Under the pieces are notes generated by a model that saw only the letters and a list, made by a program, of their open reading frames with translations, was not told the origin of the DNA and ran no database searches. DNA of 64,000 nucleotides from Anaerolineae bacterium (GTDB lineage: Bacteria; Chloroflexota; Anaerolineae; Aggregatilineales; Phototrophicaceae), in NCBI GenBank assembly GCA_022843385.1, contig JALHNT010000007.1, forward strand, positions 20,240 through 84,239. The letters run 5' to 3'. Below are positions 49,192 through 58,915 of this stretch, in pieces. Each line of letters starts with the position of its first letter. Positions within the stretch are counted from its first letter, which is position 1. The position numbers were made by a program, and so were the translations under genes.

Positions 49192-50922
49192 ATGAGTCGT
49201 CGAAACAGCAAGCGCCTGCCGCCGAAACCGGGATGGGCAGTCTATCTGCGGACCAGTGATGAGGAGGCGCAGAACCCGGAAGCATCCCAGGCGCGACAGC
49301 GTTATCTCATCCAGAAATCCGTTTTGGATCGCTCGGATTTGCCAGTCCTTGATGAATACATCGACTTGCTGACCGGACGCACACCTCGGCGCACCGGCTA
49401 CCAGCGAATGCTGGAAGATGCCCGGATGGGACGCTTCTCGCATGTGATTGTCGAGCGTGCTGACCGTTTTGGTCGTAATGATACTGAAGCGTTACGTGCC
49501 ATTGATGAACTGGATGAGTTTGGCGTAGCGGTACGTTTTGCCAATCAGCCTGATCTTGATCCGATGTCACCCGACGACCGAGTGATTGTCGCGCTTTCGT
49601 TTACCCTAGCGCGACGTGAGAGCATGATGACCAGCCTGAGAATCAAAGGAGCTGTTGACGCTAAACGGGACAACGGCGGCTACATTGGACGTGCGCCCGA
49701 TGGGTATATCAGCGTCGAAGATGAGCAGCCCCATCGCAAGACGTATGCGCGACGCACCCATCATATTGAACCCGACCCCGAACGTGCTCCGATCTGGCGA
49801 CTGGCGTGGGATTTACTGCTCGAAGATCGTTTGACCCTGGCTGAAATCGCTGAAACGTTACATGCACGTGGGTATCGCTACCGCAGTGGTCGCCCTTTTG
49901 TTGAGGTGAAAGCCAATGGCAAACGCAAAGCCAACTACAACTCAATGGCGTACAGCTTCCACAACTGGTCTTATGCGGGTTGGATTGTCAACGAAGAACT
50001 GGGCATTCTCCCGAAAACACTGCGTGGCGACTGGGAACCGCTGGTTTCGACTCAGGAATTTGAGCACGGGCTGGAAATCCTGGCGAAGCGGTCTCGCCAC
50101 AAATACGCCAAGCGCAAAAATGATTATCTGTTAAAGAGGCTCATCTTTCTATCCGCGTCACCGCTCGATCCAACCCAACCGGGTGACAAACTCTATCGGC
50201 TGACTGGCTCAACCTCCAACCCAGGTCGCTCAGGCGGTGGCACCGCCCATTACCGATTGGATCACCACCCCATTCATTTTCTTTGTTCTGAGGTTGAAAG
50301 CCAGCTTGCTTCCCACCTTCAGCAGGTTCAGGTCGATGATGCGTTAATGCCTCTGATTCGTGATTACTATATCAACGAAGTGGCTGACAAACTCGGACGG
50401 CTGCGCCCGGATGAACGAACAGAGATTGAACGCGCATTGAAGCAGATCGACGAAGAGGAAGCCAGAGTCCTGCGGCTCTACGCAGCGACGATGGTCACAG
50501 AGGAAAACTGGCGTAACTTGTGGGCAGAATGGCAGGACAAGCGCCATAAACTGCGGGCAAGTCTGGACTTGCTCGACCAGAAATGTGAGAGCTACATCGA
50601 TGATCTGGATGAGGCGCTCACCATAATTGCGAAATTGGGTATACTGTATGAAACATTATCGCGCAGCGACCAGAAGGAACTGCTGCGAAATGTGGTTGAG
50701 AGAGTCATTGTCAATGTCGGGGGCGAGATAGAACGTGTGGAATTGCTGCCGCCCTTTGCTTACCTGCGCGAAGTCTGCGAGAAGGTAAGTGGCGGTGAGG
50801 AAACTTCGGAGAACCTCGCGAGAATCGAAACAGGTGACATTGCCGCCACCTGTTCGAGTAAAGTCCTGGAATGTGGGCCCGCCAGGATTCGAACCTGGAA
50901 CCTCACAGTTATGAGCCGTTAG
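49192..50922 (+). CDS. Large serine recombinase/integrase
   Basis: AVYLRTSDEEAQNPEASQARQR, VIVERADRFGRN, long recombinase domain and coiled-coil; C-terminus reads antisense into tRNA-Met. Confidence 0.9.
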   Translation: MSRRNSKRLPPKPGWAVYLRTSDEEAQNPEASQARQRYLIQKSVLDRSDLPVLDEYIDLLTGRTPRRTGYQRMLEDARMGRFSHVIVERADRFGRNDTEALRAIDELDEFGVAVRFANQPDLDPMSPDDRVIVALSFTLARRESMMTSLRIKGAVDAKRDNGGYIGRAPDGYISVEDEQPHRKTYARRTHHIEPDPERAPIWRLAWDLLLEDRLTLAEIAETLHARGYRYRSGRPFVEVKANGKRKANYNSMAYSFHNWSYAGWIVNEELGILPKTLRGDWEPLVSTQEFEHGLEILAKRSRHKYAKRKNDYLLKRLIFLSASPLDPTQPGDKLYRLTGSTSNPGRSGGGTAHYRLDHHPIHFLCSEVESQLASHLQQVQVDDALMPLIRDYYINEVADKLGRLRPDERTEIERALKQIDEEEARVLRLYAATMVTEENWRNLWAEWQDKRHKLRASLDLLDQKCESYIDDLDEALTIIAKLGILYETLSRSDQKELLRNVVERVIVNVGGEIERVELLPPFAYLREVCEKVSGGEETSENLARIETGDIAATCSSKVLECGPARIRTWNLTVMSR

Positions 50923-50945
50923 CTCTGCCGTTGAGCTACGGGCCC
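50874..50945 (-). tRNA. tRNA-Met (CAT anticodon; Met vs Ile2 not resolved)
   Basis: GGGCCCGTAGCTCAACGGCAGAGCTAACGGCTCATAACTGTGAGGTTCCAGGTTCGAATCCTGGCGGGCCC; acceptor, D and T arms pair. Confidence 0.9.
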
Positions 50946-50949
50946 GAAG

Positions 50950-51020
50950 AGCGGGTAAGGGGACTCGAACCCCTGATGAGACCTTGGAAGGGTCGCGTGT
51001 TACCACTACACCATACCCGC
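50950..51020 (-). tRNA. tRNA-Gly (TCC)
   Basis: GCGGGTATGGTGTAGTGGTAACACGCGACCCTTCCAAGGTCTCATCAGGGGTTCGAGTCCCCTTACCCGC. Confidence 0.92.
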
Positions 51021-51051
51021 ATGGTATGTATTTTAGCAGAAACCCTGCCAG

Positions 51052-51126
51052 TCGGGGTGCCCGGATTTGAACCGGGAGTCTCTTGCTCCCAAAGCAAGCG
51101 CGATGACCAGGTTTCGCTACACCCCG
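51052..51126 (-). tRNA. tRNA-Pro (TGG)
   Basis: CGGGGTGTAGCGAAACCTGGTCATCGCGCTTGCTTTGGGAGCAAGAGACTCCCGGTTCAAATCCGGGCACCCCG. Confidence 0.92.
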
Positions 51127-51242
51127 TTGTTATAGGGCATTCTACCATTGATGATTTCAGGTGTCTATGCGCGGTTGCCGGGTGAATTGCGCCCTCCTGA
51201 CAAGCGCAGTAAGATAGATATAAAAATAATCAAACTATCAGG

Positions 51243-52076
51243 ATGACCACCATGATCCGGCAGTCCCGTTTCTTCTCCATAATTCTGCTTCTGGCGATGG
51301 CACTGCTGCTGGCGCTGCCTTTCATGAGTGTGGCGGCTCAGGCTGGCGCGATTGCGACTGTCAACACCGGACGACTGAATGTCCGTACGGGTCCCAGCAC
51401 ATCTTTCGCCATCATCACCAGCCTGCCCAATCGTACCCAGGTTACACTGGTTGGACGCACATCCAGCAACAATTGGGTTCAGGTGCGCATTCCGGATGGT
51501 CGGGTGGGTTGGGTCAATCGCACATTGCTGCGGACAACCGCCGACTATAATTTACTGCCCATCACCTTTACCGGTGATATCATCACGCCGCCCAGCCAGC
51601 CCAGCCAGACAGTGCATGTGGTTCAGCCAGGGGAAACGCTTCAGATTATCGCGGCGCGTTACGGTACGACCTGGCAGGCGCTGGCTGCGGCCAACAACCT
51701 TGCCAATGCCAATGTCATTTTCGCCGGTCAGCGGTTGGTGATTACACGCGGTGGAACGCCGCCGTCACAGCCACCCCCATCCGGGCAGCGCGTTCACATT
51801 GTTGCGGCTGGCGAAGACCTCCGCATTATTGCTGCTCGCTATGGCACGACCTGGCAGGCTATCTCAGCGGCCAACAGCCTGACCAATCCCAACCTGATCT
51901 ATGTTGGTCAGCGGCTCGTCATTCCCGCTGCGCCACGCTACTACACGGTGCAGACCGGCGATACCCTGGCGCGCATCGCGGCTCGCTTCGGCACCAGCGT
52001 ACAGGTTCTGGCAGCCGCCAACAACATCGCCAACCCGAACCTGATCCGTCTGGGGCAAACGCTGGTCATTCCCTAA
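51243..52076 (+). CDS. Secreted SH3b + triple LysM protein
   Basis: Signal peptide; [31 protein letters not shown]; three LysM repeats ([29 protein letters not shown] etc.). Confidence 0.9.
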   Translation: MTTMIRQSRFFSIILLLAMALLLALPFMSVAAQAGAIATVNTGRLNVRTGPSTSFAIITSLPNRTQVTLVGRTSSNNWVQVRIPDGRVGWVNRTLLRTTADYNLLPITFTGDIITPPSQPSQTVHVVQPGETLQIIAARYGTTWQALAAANNLANANVIFAGQRLVITRGGTPPSQPPPSGQRVHIVAAGEDLRIIAARYGTTWQAISAANSLTNPNLIYVGQRLVIPAAPRYYTVQTGDTLARIAARFGTSVQVLAAANNIANPNLIRLGQTLVIP

Positions 52077-52556
52077 CGGCCCTACCCTCTATGGGTATCG
52101 ATTTTCGCCATAAAGAGGGAATGACTCAGATTAGATGACTGACGATGAACGGCGGGTATTTCGATCACTGACTGAGAGGGATCGTGCATTGACCTGTTAA
52201 TCAGGTAACGTGTTGGTAAAGGACGTGAGCGCGACCGGTCGATTCCTTCGCATTCACTTAATAATTCGCTGTGTTGGTTTATCTTGTGAAGCCGCCAGAC
52301 TCAGTCATCATCCTGAACACCTCGATGTATGATAGTCGGCCTGCTGCCGAATAAACAGAATTGGGCTGCCTGATCTCCGCCCTTTGCATGATCCTTCCTG
52401 ATTCTATCGTGGTTATGATCATAGAAGGTATCGTTTCACAGTTAGAGGCACTATTGAAGGTTGTCTGTCGCCTTAAGGAGAAAGGTTCGTCCATGAAATT
52501 CCCCTTTGGAGTAAGATCCGAATTCTGCTTCTGCTGGTAGGCTAGGAGGTGTCTTC

Positions 52557-53321
52557 ATGCCACCGATAGATACGGCGCGGGGTGTAGTGTTTTATGCCGA
52601 TCATCGTGACCCACTGGCACATCGCCCAATTTCACTGTTGATTCATGGTGCTGGCGGGACTCATCTTGATTGGCCGGCTGAGATTCGTCGAATGCCGGAA
52701 GCCAACGTGATTGCTATCGATCTACCTGGTCACGGTCGCAGCCCTGGCGATGGACAGACAACCGTAGGCGCATATGCGGCAGACATAGTCGCCCTGTTGG
52801 ATGCGCTGGATTTACAGCAGGCTATCGTCGTCGGCCACAGCATGGGCGGGGCCATCGCACAGACAATAGCACTAGAGTATCCTGGTCGGGTGAAAGCACT
52901 CGCCCTAATTGGTACGGGAGCTAAACTGAGCGTTCATCCCGATATTCTGGACGGATTACGGACGGAAGTTGCCAAAGCGCTCGATTTCATCGTTGGCGGG
53001 TACTTCGGACCGGAAGCCACCGATTCGATGCGGCGTCGTGCCAGACAGATCCTGGCCGATTTCGACCCGCTGGTGCTGGCAAATGATTATGCCGCCTGCA
53101 ACGCCTTCGACGTGCGTGAAGAATTGGTGCACATTACACAGCCAACGCTAATTATGGCTGGCTCAGATGACCGGCTAACACCCCTCAGCTTCAGTGAGTA
53201 TATGCAGCAGAACATCTCCAACTCCAGGCTGGAACTGATCGAAGGCAGTGGTCACATGATGATGATTGAACAGCCCGTTGCGACGGCGGATGTACTGCGC
53301 CGCTGGTTGCTGTCGCTATGA
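52557..53321 (+). CDS. Alpha/beta hydrolase
   Basis: LIHGAGGTHLDWP, VVGHSMGGAIAQTIAL, GSGHMMMIEQP. Confidence 0.85.
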   Translation: MPPIDTARGVVFYADHRDPLAHRPISLLIHGAGGTHLDWPAEIRRMPEANVIAIDLPGHGRSPGDGQTTVGAYAADIVALLDALDLQQAIVVGHSMGGAIAQTIALEYPGRVKALALIGTGAKLSVHPDILDGLRTEVAKALDFIVGGYFGPEATDSMRRRARQILADFDPLVLANDYAACNAFDVREELVHITQPTLIMAGSDDRLTPLSFSEYMQQNISNSRLELIEGSGHMMMIEQPVATADVLRRWLLSL

Positions 53322-53734
53322 AGCTCGACTCGCTCTGGCGCATGGCGAGCGCAGCCAGCAGTGTTGCCGAATTGGCTCGCCAGTCGCAGCAATATCAATT
53401 TCAAGTCGAGGGAGCGGTCACCTTATACCTGCAAGCGCAGCAATCAGCGGTCCGGCTCAGCCGCCATGATGAGCCGCAGATTACGGTGCAAGTACAGCTT
53501 CAGCCGGCTTTCGGCTGGCGTATCGCCACTGATCAGGATGAGAATGGGGTGTATGTTGTCGCCGCCCGCCGTCCCCTAATCGGCAGCCTTGCCAGCGCGT
53601 TATTCACTGTTACTCTGCCGCCCGCCACCCACGTTATCCTCAGGTTGTCAGGAGGGCAGGTCACGCTGGAGGGAGTGGACGGCACTGTCGAAATTGCGCC
53701 ATCGGCGGACGGTTGGACAGTACAACCGAAGTGA
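53318..53734 (+). CDS. Hypothetical, beta-rich protein
   Basis: 4-bp overlap with preceding hydrolase gene. Confidence 0.5.
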   Translation: MKLDSLWRMASAASSVAELARQSQQYQFQVEGAVTLYLQAQQSAVRLSRHDEPQITVQVQLQPAFGWRIATDQDENGVYVVAARRPLIGSLASALFTVTLPPATHVILRLSGGQVTLEGVDGTVEIAPSADGWTVQPK

Positions 53735-53809
53735 CAAAACAGTCTGCCATGTAGAAAGACTGAAGCCTTGATGTCCGCTGACACCAGACCTCAGCCCCCT
53801 ACCAGAGCA

Positions 53810-55264
53810 TCAGCCGAAGCGCTTATTCGACCACACGCGGGCGTTCAACACCTCGCCGATGCTCGACAGATCATCGCCGATGATAAGCAGGTCAAACAAC
53901 ACATTGGGGTATTGCTTCTGGATCACCTCGCGCATGGCATCAGCCACATCCGACGGCGCGATGACGGTAGCCGCCAGACTCATATTGTTGGGGATGTAAT
54001 TGATGTAATCCCAGATCGTCGCCACGATAGGCCGGTAGGTATTCCAATAGCCCTGCGCTGTCTCGAAGAACCAGCGTGGCTCCAGCCCCGGTGCCAGGAT
54101 GACGATGTGGAAGCTGGGCTGACCGCGTATCGGTCCCGGCCCGCGTCCAGCCATGGCGAAATCGCCCGGCTCGCCTGAACTGAGGGGCGGCACCGTCTTG
54201 CGCAGTTGTGGCACTTCACCCAGCCGTCGCAGCGCCGGCAGATCAGCGTCGTAATACTCATCCTCTTTCCACACGCTGATGCCAAAATGCCAGGCCGGGG
54301 CGTTGGTCACGATCCAGTTGAACATGGCAACAGTCGCCTCGGCGTGGGCATCCGGGTCATACCAGGGATAACGTGTATCTTGCTGCAGACGCTCGTTGTT
54401 CAGCGGCGTCGGATACACCCCGCCTTCGGTGCCGACCACCGGCACAGTGCCAGAATCAAACCACTGTTGCAGCCGGTAATGGAAGGCGATGCCCATCGCG
54501 TTGATGCCATTGGGGTCGCCATAGGGGGAAAGCGCTGTCCCGCCGAACACCGTCCGTCCGGGGTCGGTGGCCTGACAGATCGGGTCGTAGGGATACTCAA
54601 AATGCCAGCCGGGTTCCGTTCCGTTGTACTGGCGCTGGTCACGCGGGATGTAGGGCTGACCGGGGACTTCCTGATAAAAATGGTTGAGGGTCGAAGGATG
54701 TACCGCCATGTACAGGCCGTTGTTGATGATGGCGCGGAAGCGATCGCGGTGACGATCGCGCACATAGGCCAGCATGGCATCCATCCAGGGTACCGAGCCT
54801 TCGTTGACGGTAGCAGCTTCGGCCAGCGCCGGAAAGCCGGGATAACAGCCCATATTGATGGTGAACTCGGCGAAGTTCAGCCAGTTCTCCATGATCGGGC
54901 CAACCGCCCCGGCCACATTGCGCGGGCTGATCTCGATGCCGGCTGGCGGCCACTCGAAGGCCAGATTCGGCTCGTTATAGAACTCGAACCACTTCACGCC
55001 GACGCTGGCATAAGCCTGCCACAACCGCATCAGTTCGGCATCCACCGGCATCGCACCCGGCGAGTGGCGGTAGATGCGGATGACCGGCGTGATGTTGTTC
55101 GCCAGCAGCATCTGGCAATCATCGAGGAACTCATCGCCCGCCGCCGTCAGCTTGTACCAGCCCATCTGCATCCGCAGACATTCACTCAGCGTCGGCCCAC
55201 GATACACCATCGCGTTGTGCATCCCACGTGGGTTCAGTGACCATTGGTATTCGTTTAACAGCAA
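53810..55264 (-). CDS. Glycoside-hydrolase-like TIM-barrel protein
   Basis: WFEFYNEPNLAFEWP motif, WYDPDAHAEATVAMFNWIVTNAPAWHFGISVWKEDEY. Confidence 0.6.
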   Translation of the reverse strand: MLLNEYQWSLNPRGMHNAMVYRGPTLSECLRMQMGWYKLTAAGDEFLDDCQMLLANNITPVIRIYRHSPGAMPVDAELMRLWQAYASVGVKWFEFYNEPNLAFEWPPAGIEISPRNVAGAVGPIMENWLNFAEFTINMGCYPGFPALAEAATVNEGSVPWMDAMLAYVRDRHRDRFRAIINNGLYMAVHPSTLNHFYQEVPGQPYIPRDQRQYNGTEPGWHFEYPYDPICQATDPGRTVFGGTALSPYGDPNGINAMGIAFHYRLQQWFDSGTVPVVGTEGGVYPTPLNNERLQQDTRYPWYDPDAHAEATVAMFNWIVTNAPAWHFGISVWKEDEYYDADLPALRRLGEVPQLRKTVPPLSSGEPGDFAMAGRGPGPIRGQPSFHIVILAPGLEPRWFFETAQGYWNTYRPIVATIWDYINYIPNNMSLAATVIAPSDVADAMREVIQKQYPNVLFDLLIIGDDLSSIGEVLNARVWSNKRFG

Positions 55265-55329
55265 GGCTCATGCCTCTCCATCACTGGGGATACGGTCAGC
55301 CCATATCCCGACTCACGATTGTTCGCTGC

Positions 55330-56751
55330 TTATGGCCCCGGCATCGACCACGCCCAGGGACCGACATGCGTCCGCACCACCTCGACCAGCACCTCCCAGC
55401 GGTACGGATGCTGGAGGAATCCGCCGATCATCGTCGCTGGATCGCCCAGCAGATAACCGTCGGCGTTGGTCCAGGTGAAGACCAGGAACGACGCGATATA
55501 CAACCCGGTATACATCAGCAGCCCGGTCAGCGCCAGTCCATGAACCCACCAGAAACGCCGGACATAGGGCGGCCACTTGACCAACGGCTGACCGACCAGG
55601 GCGCAAACCAGCAGGGTATAGACCGGAACCAGCTCGCTCATGCGCCGCATTCCGTAGGATTCGCCCGCCCACCAATCCAGCGCCGCGCCGTTGATGAACA
55701 GTTGCAGCCCGATCATGGCGAGGCAGGCCACCGCCCAGCGCCGCTGACTGCGCCATAACGGGATCAAGCCCAGCAGGCCGAGCAGCACCACTGGCGAGTG
55801 TAACAGGGTTTGCGCCAGCACGTCCAGCGCGTGATTTTGGCTGCCCAGGAATGACCCGGCACCGCGCTGCCCCTCAACCGCATCGAAGGGGACGAGGAAC
55901 GGGCTGCCGAAATAGGTCTGCCACACCAGCGGCAGGGGCAGCAGCGTCAGCCCAGCCGTCACCGTCATGATGAGCAGGCCGCGCCAACGCCGTTCATAAA
56001 CCAGCAGCAGCCAACCGGGAGCGATCACCAATGCCAACTGCCAGCGCGACAGCACCGCGATGCCAGCGCTGATGCCCATGATGACCCAGATCAGGGATGC
56101 GCGAACATGCGCTCCAGAGGATGGGTGTAGGGGTGGTTCGAGAACCACCCCTACCGACGAACGCCACAGGGTGAATAGAAACACCGCCACCCCGAACGCT
56201 CCGCCGCTGTGGGAATTCAGCGGGGTGATGGTGCTGTAGTAGAGGATCGGTGTGCCAACGAAGGTGACATAGACGGCCAGCGCGGCCAGCCAGGGATGCG
56301 CCAGATCGCGCCCGACCAACCAGGCGCAAGTCACGCCGACCAGCAGCAGCAGATTGGCCCCGATCATCAGCCATAGGCTGTAGGGCAGCGGGACGCCCTG
56401 CATCTGGGCGAAGTATTCCGGGTTCAGGTTCAGCCATCCCTGTTGGGTGAAGGTGTGACCGATGGCGTAGAACGGCGTCTGGAGCAGTGCCACGCCGAAA
56501 GGGAAGATGATGACGTAGCGCCCGGTGGTCTCGTTCCACTGAATCTGATAGGTGTTGACAGCCGCCAGCCGTTCAGCCTGATTGCTCAGATCGAGGTCGC
56601 CATCGACCGCCAGCGTATCCACCCAACCGAGATAGGCCACACCGTCGCCACGAATCAAGGGACGATCCAGCAGCAACAGCGTCAGCAGGGTGCAGAACAG
56701 CAGCGTCAGCAGCGGCGCGTAACGGGTGAGCCAGGCAGGGGATTGGGTCAT
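55330..56751 (-). CDS. Polytopic membrane protein (glycosyltransferase 39-like topology)
   Basis: 473 aa, many TM segments, LIRGDGVAYLGWVDTL N-terminus. Confidence 0.55.
   Translation of the reverse strand: MTQSPAWLTRYAPLLTLLFCTLLTLLLLDRPLIRGDGVAYLGWVDTLAVDGDLDLSNQAERLAAVNTYQIQWNETTGRYVIIFPFGVALLQTPFYAIGHTFTQQGWLNLNPEYFAQMQGVPLPYSLWLMIGANLLLLVGVTCAWLVGRDLAHPWLAALAVYVTFVGTPILYYSTITPLNSHSGGAFGVAVFLFTLWRSSVGVVLEPPLHPSSGAHVRASLIWVIMGISAGIAVLSRWQLALVIAPGWLLLVYERRWRGLLIMTVTAGLTLLPLPLVWQTYFGSPFLVPFDAVEGQRGAGSFLGSQNHALDVLAQTLLHSPVVLLGLLGLIPLWRSQRRWAVACLAMIGLQLFINGAALDWWAGESYGMRRMSELVPVYTLLVCALVGQPLVKWPPYVRRFWWVHGLALTGLLMYTGLYIASFLVFTWTNADGYLLGDPATMIGGFLQHPYRWEVLVEVVRTHVGPWAWSMPGP
56127..56154. repeat. 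Palindromic GTAGGGGTGGTTC-GA-GAACCACCCCTAC repeat inside a CDS
   Basis: Perfect 13-bp inverted repeat with 2-nt spacer. Confidence 0.85.
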
Positions 56752-56812
56752 GTCACCGAGTTGCTGTTAGGGGCCGACGATGACTGGCGGAGACGACCAA
56801 ACAAGAACGATT

Positions 56813-56840
56813 CACCACAGAGGCACAGAGGACACAGAGA
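56813..56840. repeat. CACAGAGG-type short degenerate repeats
   Basis: caccacagaggcacagaggacacagaga. Confidence 0.5.
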
Positions 56841-56906
56841 GCAAGCAGAGTCTTTCACTTTGAACTTAACACTCAGCACTTTCAACTTTCAGAACAGAGT
56901 TCCGGC

Positions 56907-56970
56907 GGACGTGCCGTTGCACGTCCCTCCACCCATCGGGTCATTCGTAGGGACACCCAACGGGGTGTCC
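56907..56970. repeat. Two small intergenic palindromes
   Basis: GGACGTGC-CGTT-GCACGTCC (56907-56926) and GGACACCC-AACG-GGGTGTCC (56951-56970). Confidence 0.7.
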
Positions 56971-57085
56971 GCTTAAACCATTACCCGGATGTTTTCTTAA
57001 CCTGCTTCAGCCCCCAGCGCGATCAGTCGCCTCGAACAACCAAAAAACCAGGAACTAACAACTAACAACTTTTCTCTCGCTCATC

Positions 57086-58015
57086 TCACTCCGGGATAGG
57101 CAGGGTGAAGCTGAAAGTGCTGCCGACGCCTGGCTCGCCGTAGAAGAAAAGCTGCCCATTCTGCTGCGCCAGCACTTGCTTGTCGATGAACAGGCGCAGC
57201 CCAGTGCCGGTATGGGCCCGCACCAGCCGGTGATGGACCCCGCGCCAGAAAGGCCGCGAAACATTCTGGGTATCGTCTTCGGTCAGCCCGATGCCGCTGT
57301 CGGCGACGGTGAACAGCACATGCGTCCCCATGTTATCGACCGACAGGCGGATGTTGCCGCGCGGTGGCGTATAGCGAATAGCGTTGTCCAACAGATCGGT
57401 CAGGACGATCAGGCTGTGGTAAAAGTCACCACGCGCCAACGGTACGATGTCCGGTGCCTGAATGCTCACTTCATGTTCGTACTCATGAGCGCGATCACGC
57501 TGCCGTTCCCAGGCTTCCGACAGCAGATCGGTCGAGAGGAAGTTGACGGGTGTGATGCGGAGCCGTCCTTGCTGGAGCTCGATCATCTCCTGCACAGCGT
57601 CCAACACAGCGAAAGCACGGTTGGTGTTCTCCTGCACCGCCTGCAACCATTCATCCTGTTCCTTGGTGATTTGCCCCAGCAGACCTGCCTGCACCAGTTC
57701 AGCCCGACTGCGGATAGCGACCAGCGGCGGGCGCAGCGCATCATTGACGCCCCGATACAACTGCTGGGCGGCTTCGGGGAGCTGGGCAGCGCTGAACGGC
57801 AGCAGCGGGTTATCAATCGTCGCTTGCAGCGAATTGGGGCGCTCGGCCATCAGCCGGGTGTAAAGCTGCGTGTTCTCTTCGGAAAGCGATTGCAGCAGCT
57901 CGACAATCTGGCCCAACCGGGTCGCGGTCGGCGAAGGCGCAGCGGATTGCAGGCGCTTAAGCGTATCGAAAGCCTCATTCATGTCAATCGGGGTGCGGGT
58001 AACGGCGTCGCTCAT
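57086..58015 (-). CDS. Sensor-kinase-like protein with HATPase domain
   Basis: VLTDLLDNAIRYTPPRG N-box, VADSGIGLTEDD, GTGLRLFIDKQVL; no His in the HisKA-equivalent NDALRPPL. Confidence 0.75.
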   Translation of the reverse strand: MSDAVTRTPIDMNEAFDTLKRLQSAAPSPTATRLGQIVELLQSLSEENTQLYTRLMAERPNSLQATIDNPLLPFSAAQLPEAAQQLYRGVNDALRPPLVAIRSRAELVQAGLLGQITKEQDEWLQAVQENTNRAFAVLDAVQEMIELQQGRLRITPVNFLSTDLLSEAWERQRDRAHEYEHEVSIQAPDIVPLARGDFYHSLIVLTDLLDNAIRYTPPRGNIRLSVDNMGTHVLFTVADSGIGLTEDDTQNVSRPFWRGVHHRLVRAHTGTGLRLFIDKQVLAQQNGQLFFYGEPGVGSTFSFTLPIPE

Positions 58016-58021
58016 CGCTAC

Positions 58022-58903
58022 TCAACTCATCCCACTCAACGTAACCGTGACGACTGTTCCCTGATCGGGTTGACTTTCGAATTGGATGGTGCCGCCCAAC
58101 AGATTGAGGATGCCCATGGCGATTGGAACGCCAAGACCGCTGCCTTTATAGTTTAACACCACCTCATGATCGGAACGGAAGTAGGGCGTCCCAATTTTGG
58201 TCATATCCTCAGCCGTGATACCGATGCCATTATCCTGAATCTGGATATGGAGCTGGCTGCCTTCGGCCATGCCGATCACCCGCACCACGCCCGGCACCTC
58301 CGGGTTGATGTAACGCAGGGCATTCTCGGTCAGTTTGTTGAGAGCTTTCGCCAGCAGTTCGCCATCGGTGTTGAGGATCGGCAAGCCCTGGGGAATCTCG
58401 AATTCCAGCGTCCGGTTCAGTTCGGTCGCCAGCGGTTTCATTTGCTTCTCGACCATCATGGCGATGTTCTTGAACATATCCATTTTGACGCTGGCCTTGA
58501 GCGTGCCGTTCCAGATTTTGCTGATGTCGCTCACATCGCCCAACAGCGCTTCCATGCGCTTGACGTTGGATTTGATCGTCCCCATGAACTGCTGCTGCAT
58601 GTCACTGAGTGACCCCATGGCCGGATTGCCTAGCATATCGGAGTAGCCGCGAATGCTCGTCAGCGGCAGGCGCAGATCGTGAAAGCCATGTGAGAGCAGT
58701 GCCCCTAATTCCTGGCGGTAGGTATCCAGATCAGGGGCGGCTGCGCTGCTGGCAGCGGCCCGTTGTTCCATGCCAGCATCGAGCGCGATCAGAATTTCTT
58801 CCAGTTGGTCAGGAAGTTGGCGCGGAATAATCATCCCTTTACGGGCGTTCTCAAGCAGGTTGTTCAGGAGCGTCCGGCTGTGCATCAGTGCATCGTCGGT
58901 CAT
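58022..58903 (-). CDS. Sensor histidine kinase
   Basis: LSHGFHDLRLPLTSIRGYSDML H-box, LNKLTENALRYINPE, IQDNGIGI, GSGLGVPIAMGI. Confidence 0.8.
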   Translation of the reverse strand: MTDDALMHSRTLLNNLLENARKGMIIPRQLPDQLEEILIALDAGMEQRAAASSAAAPDLDTYRQELGALLSHGFHDLRLPLTSIRGYSDMLGNPAMGSLSDMQQQFMGTIKSNVKRMEALLGDVSDISKIWNGTLKASVKMDMFKNIAMMVEKQMKPLATELNRTLEFEIPQGLPILNTDGELLAKALNKLTENALRYINPEVPGVVRVIGMAEGSQLHIQIQDNGIGITAEDMTKIGTPYFRSDHEVVLNYKGSGLGVPIAMGILNLLGGTIQFESQPDQGTVVTVTLSGMS

Positions 58904-58915
58904 GCTGGGTGTCCT

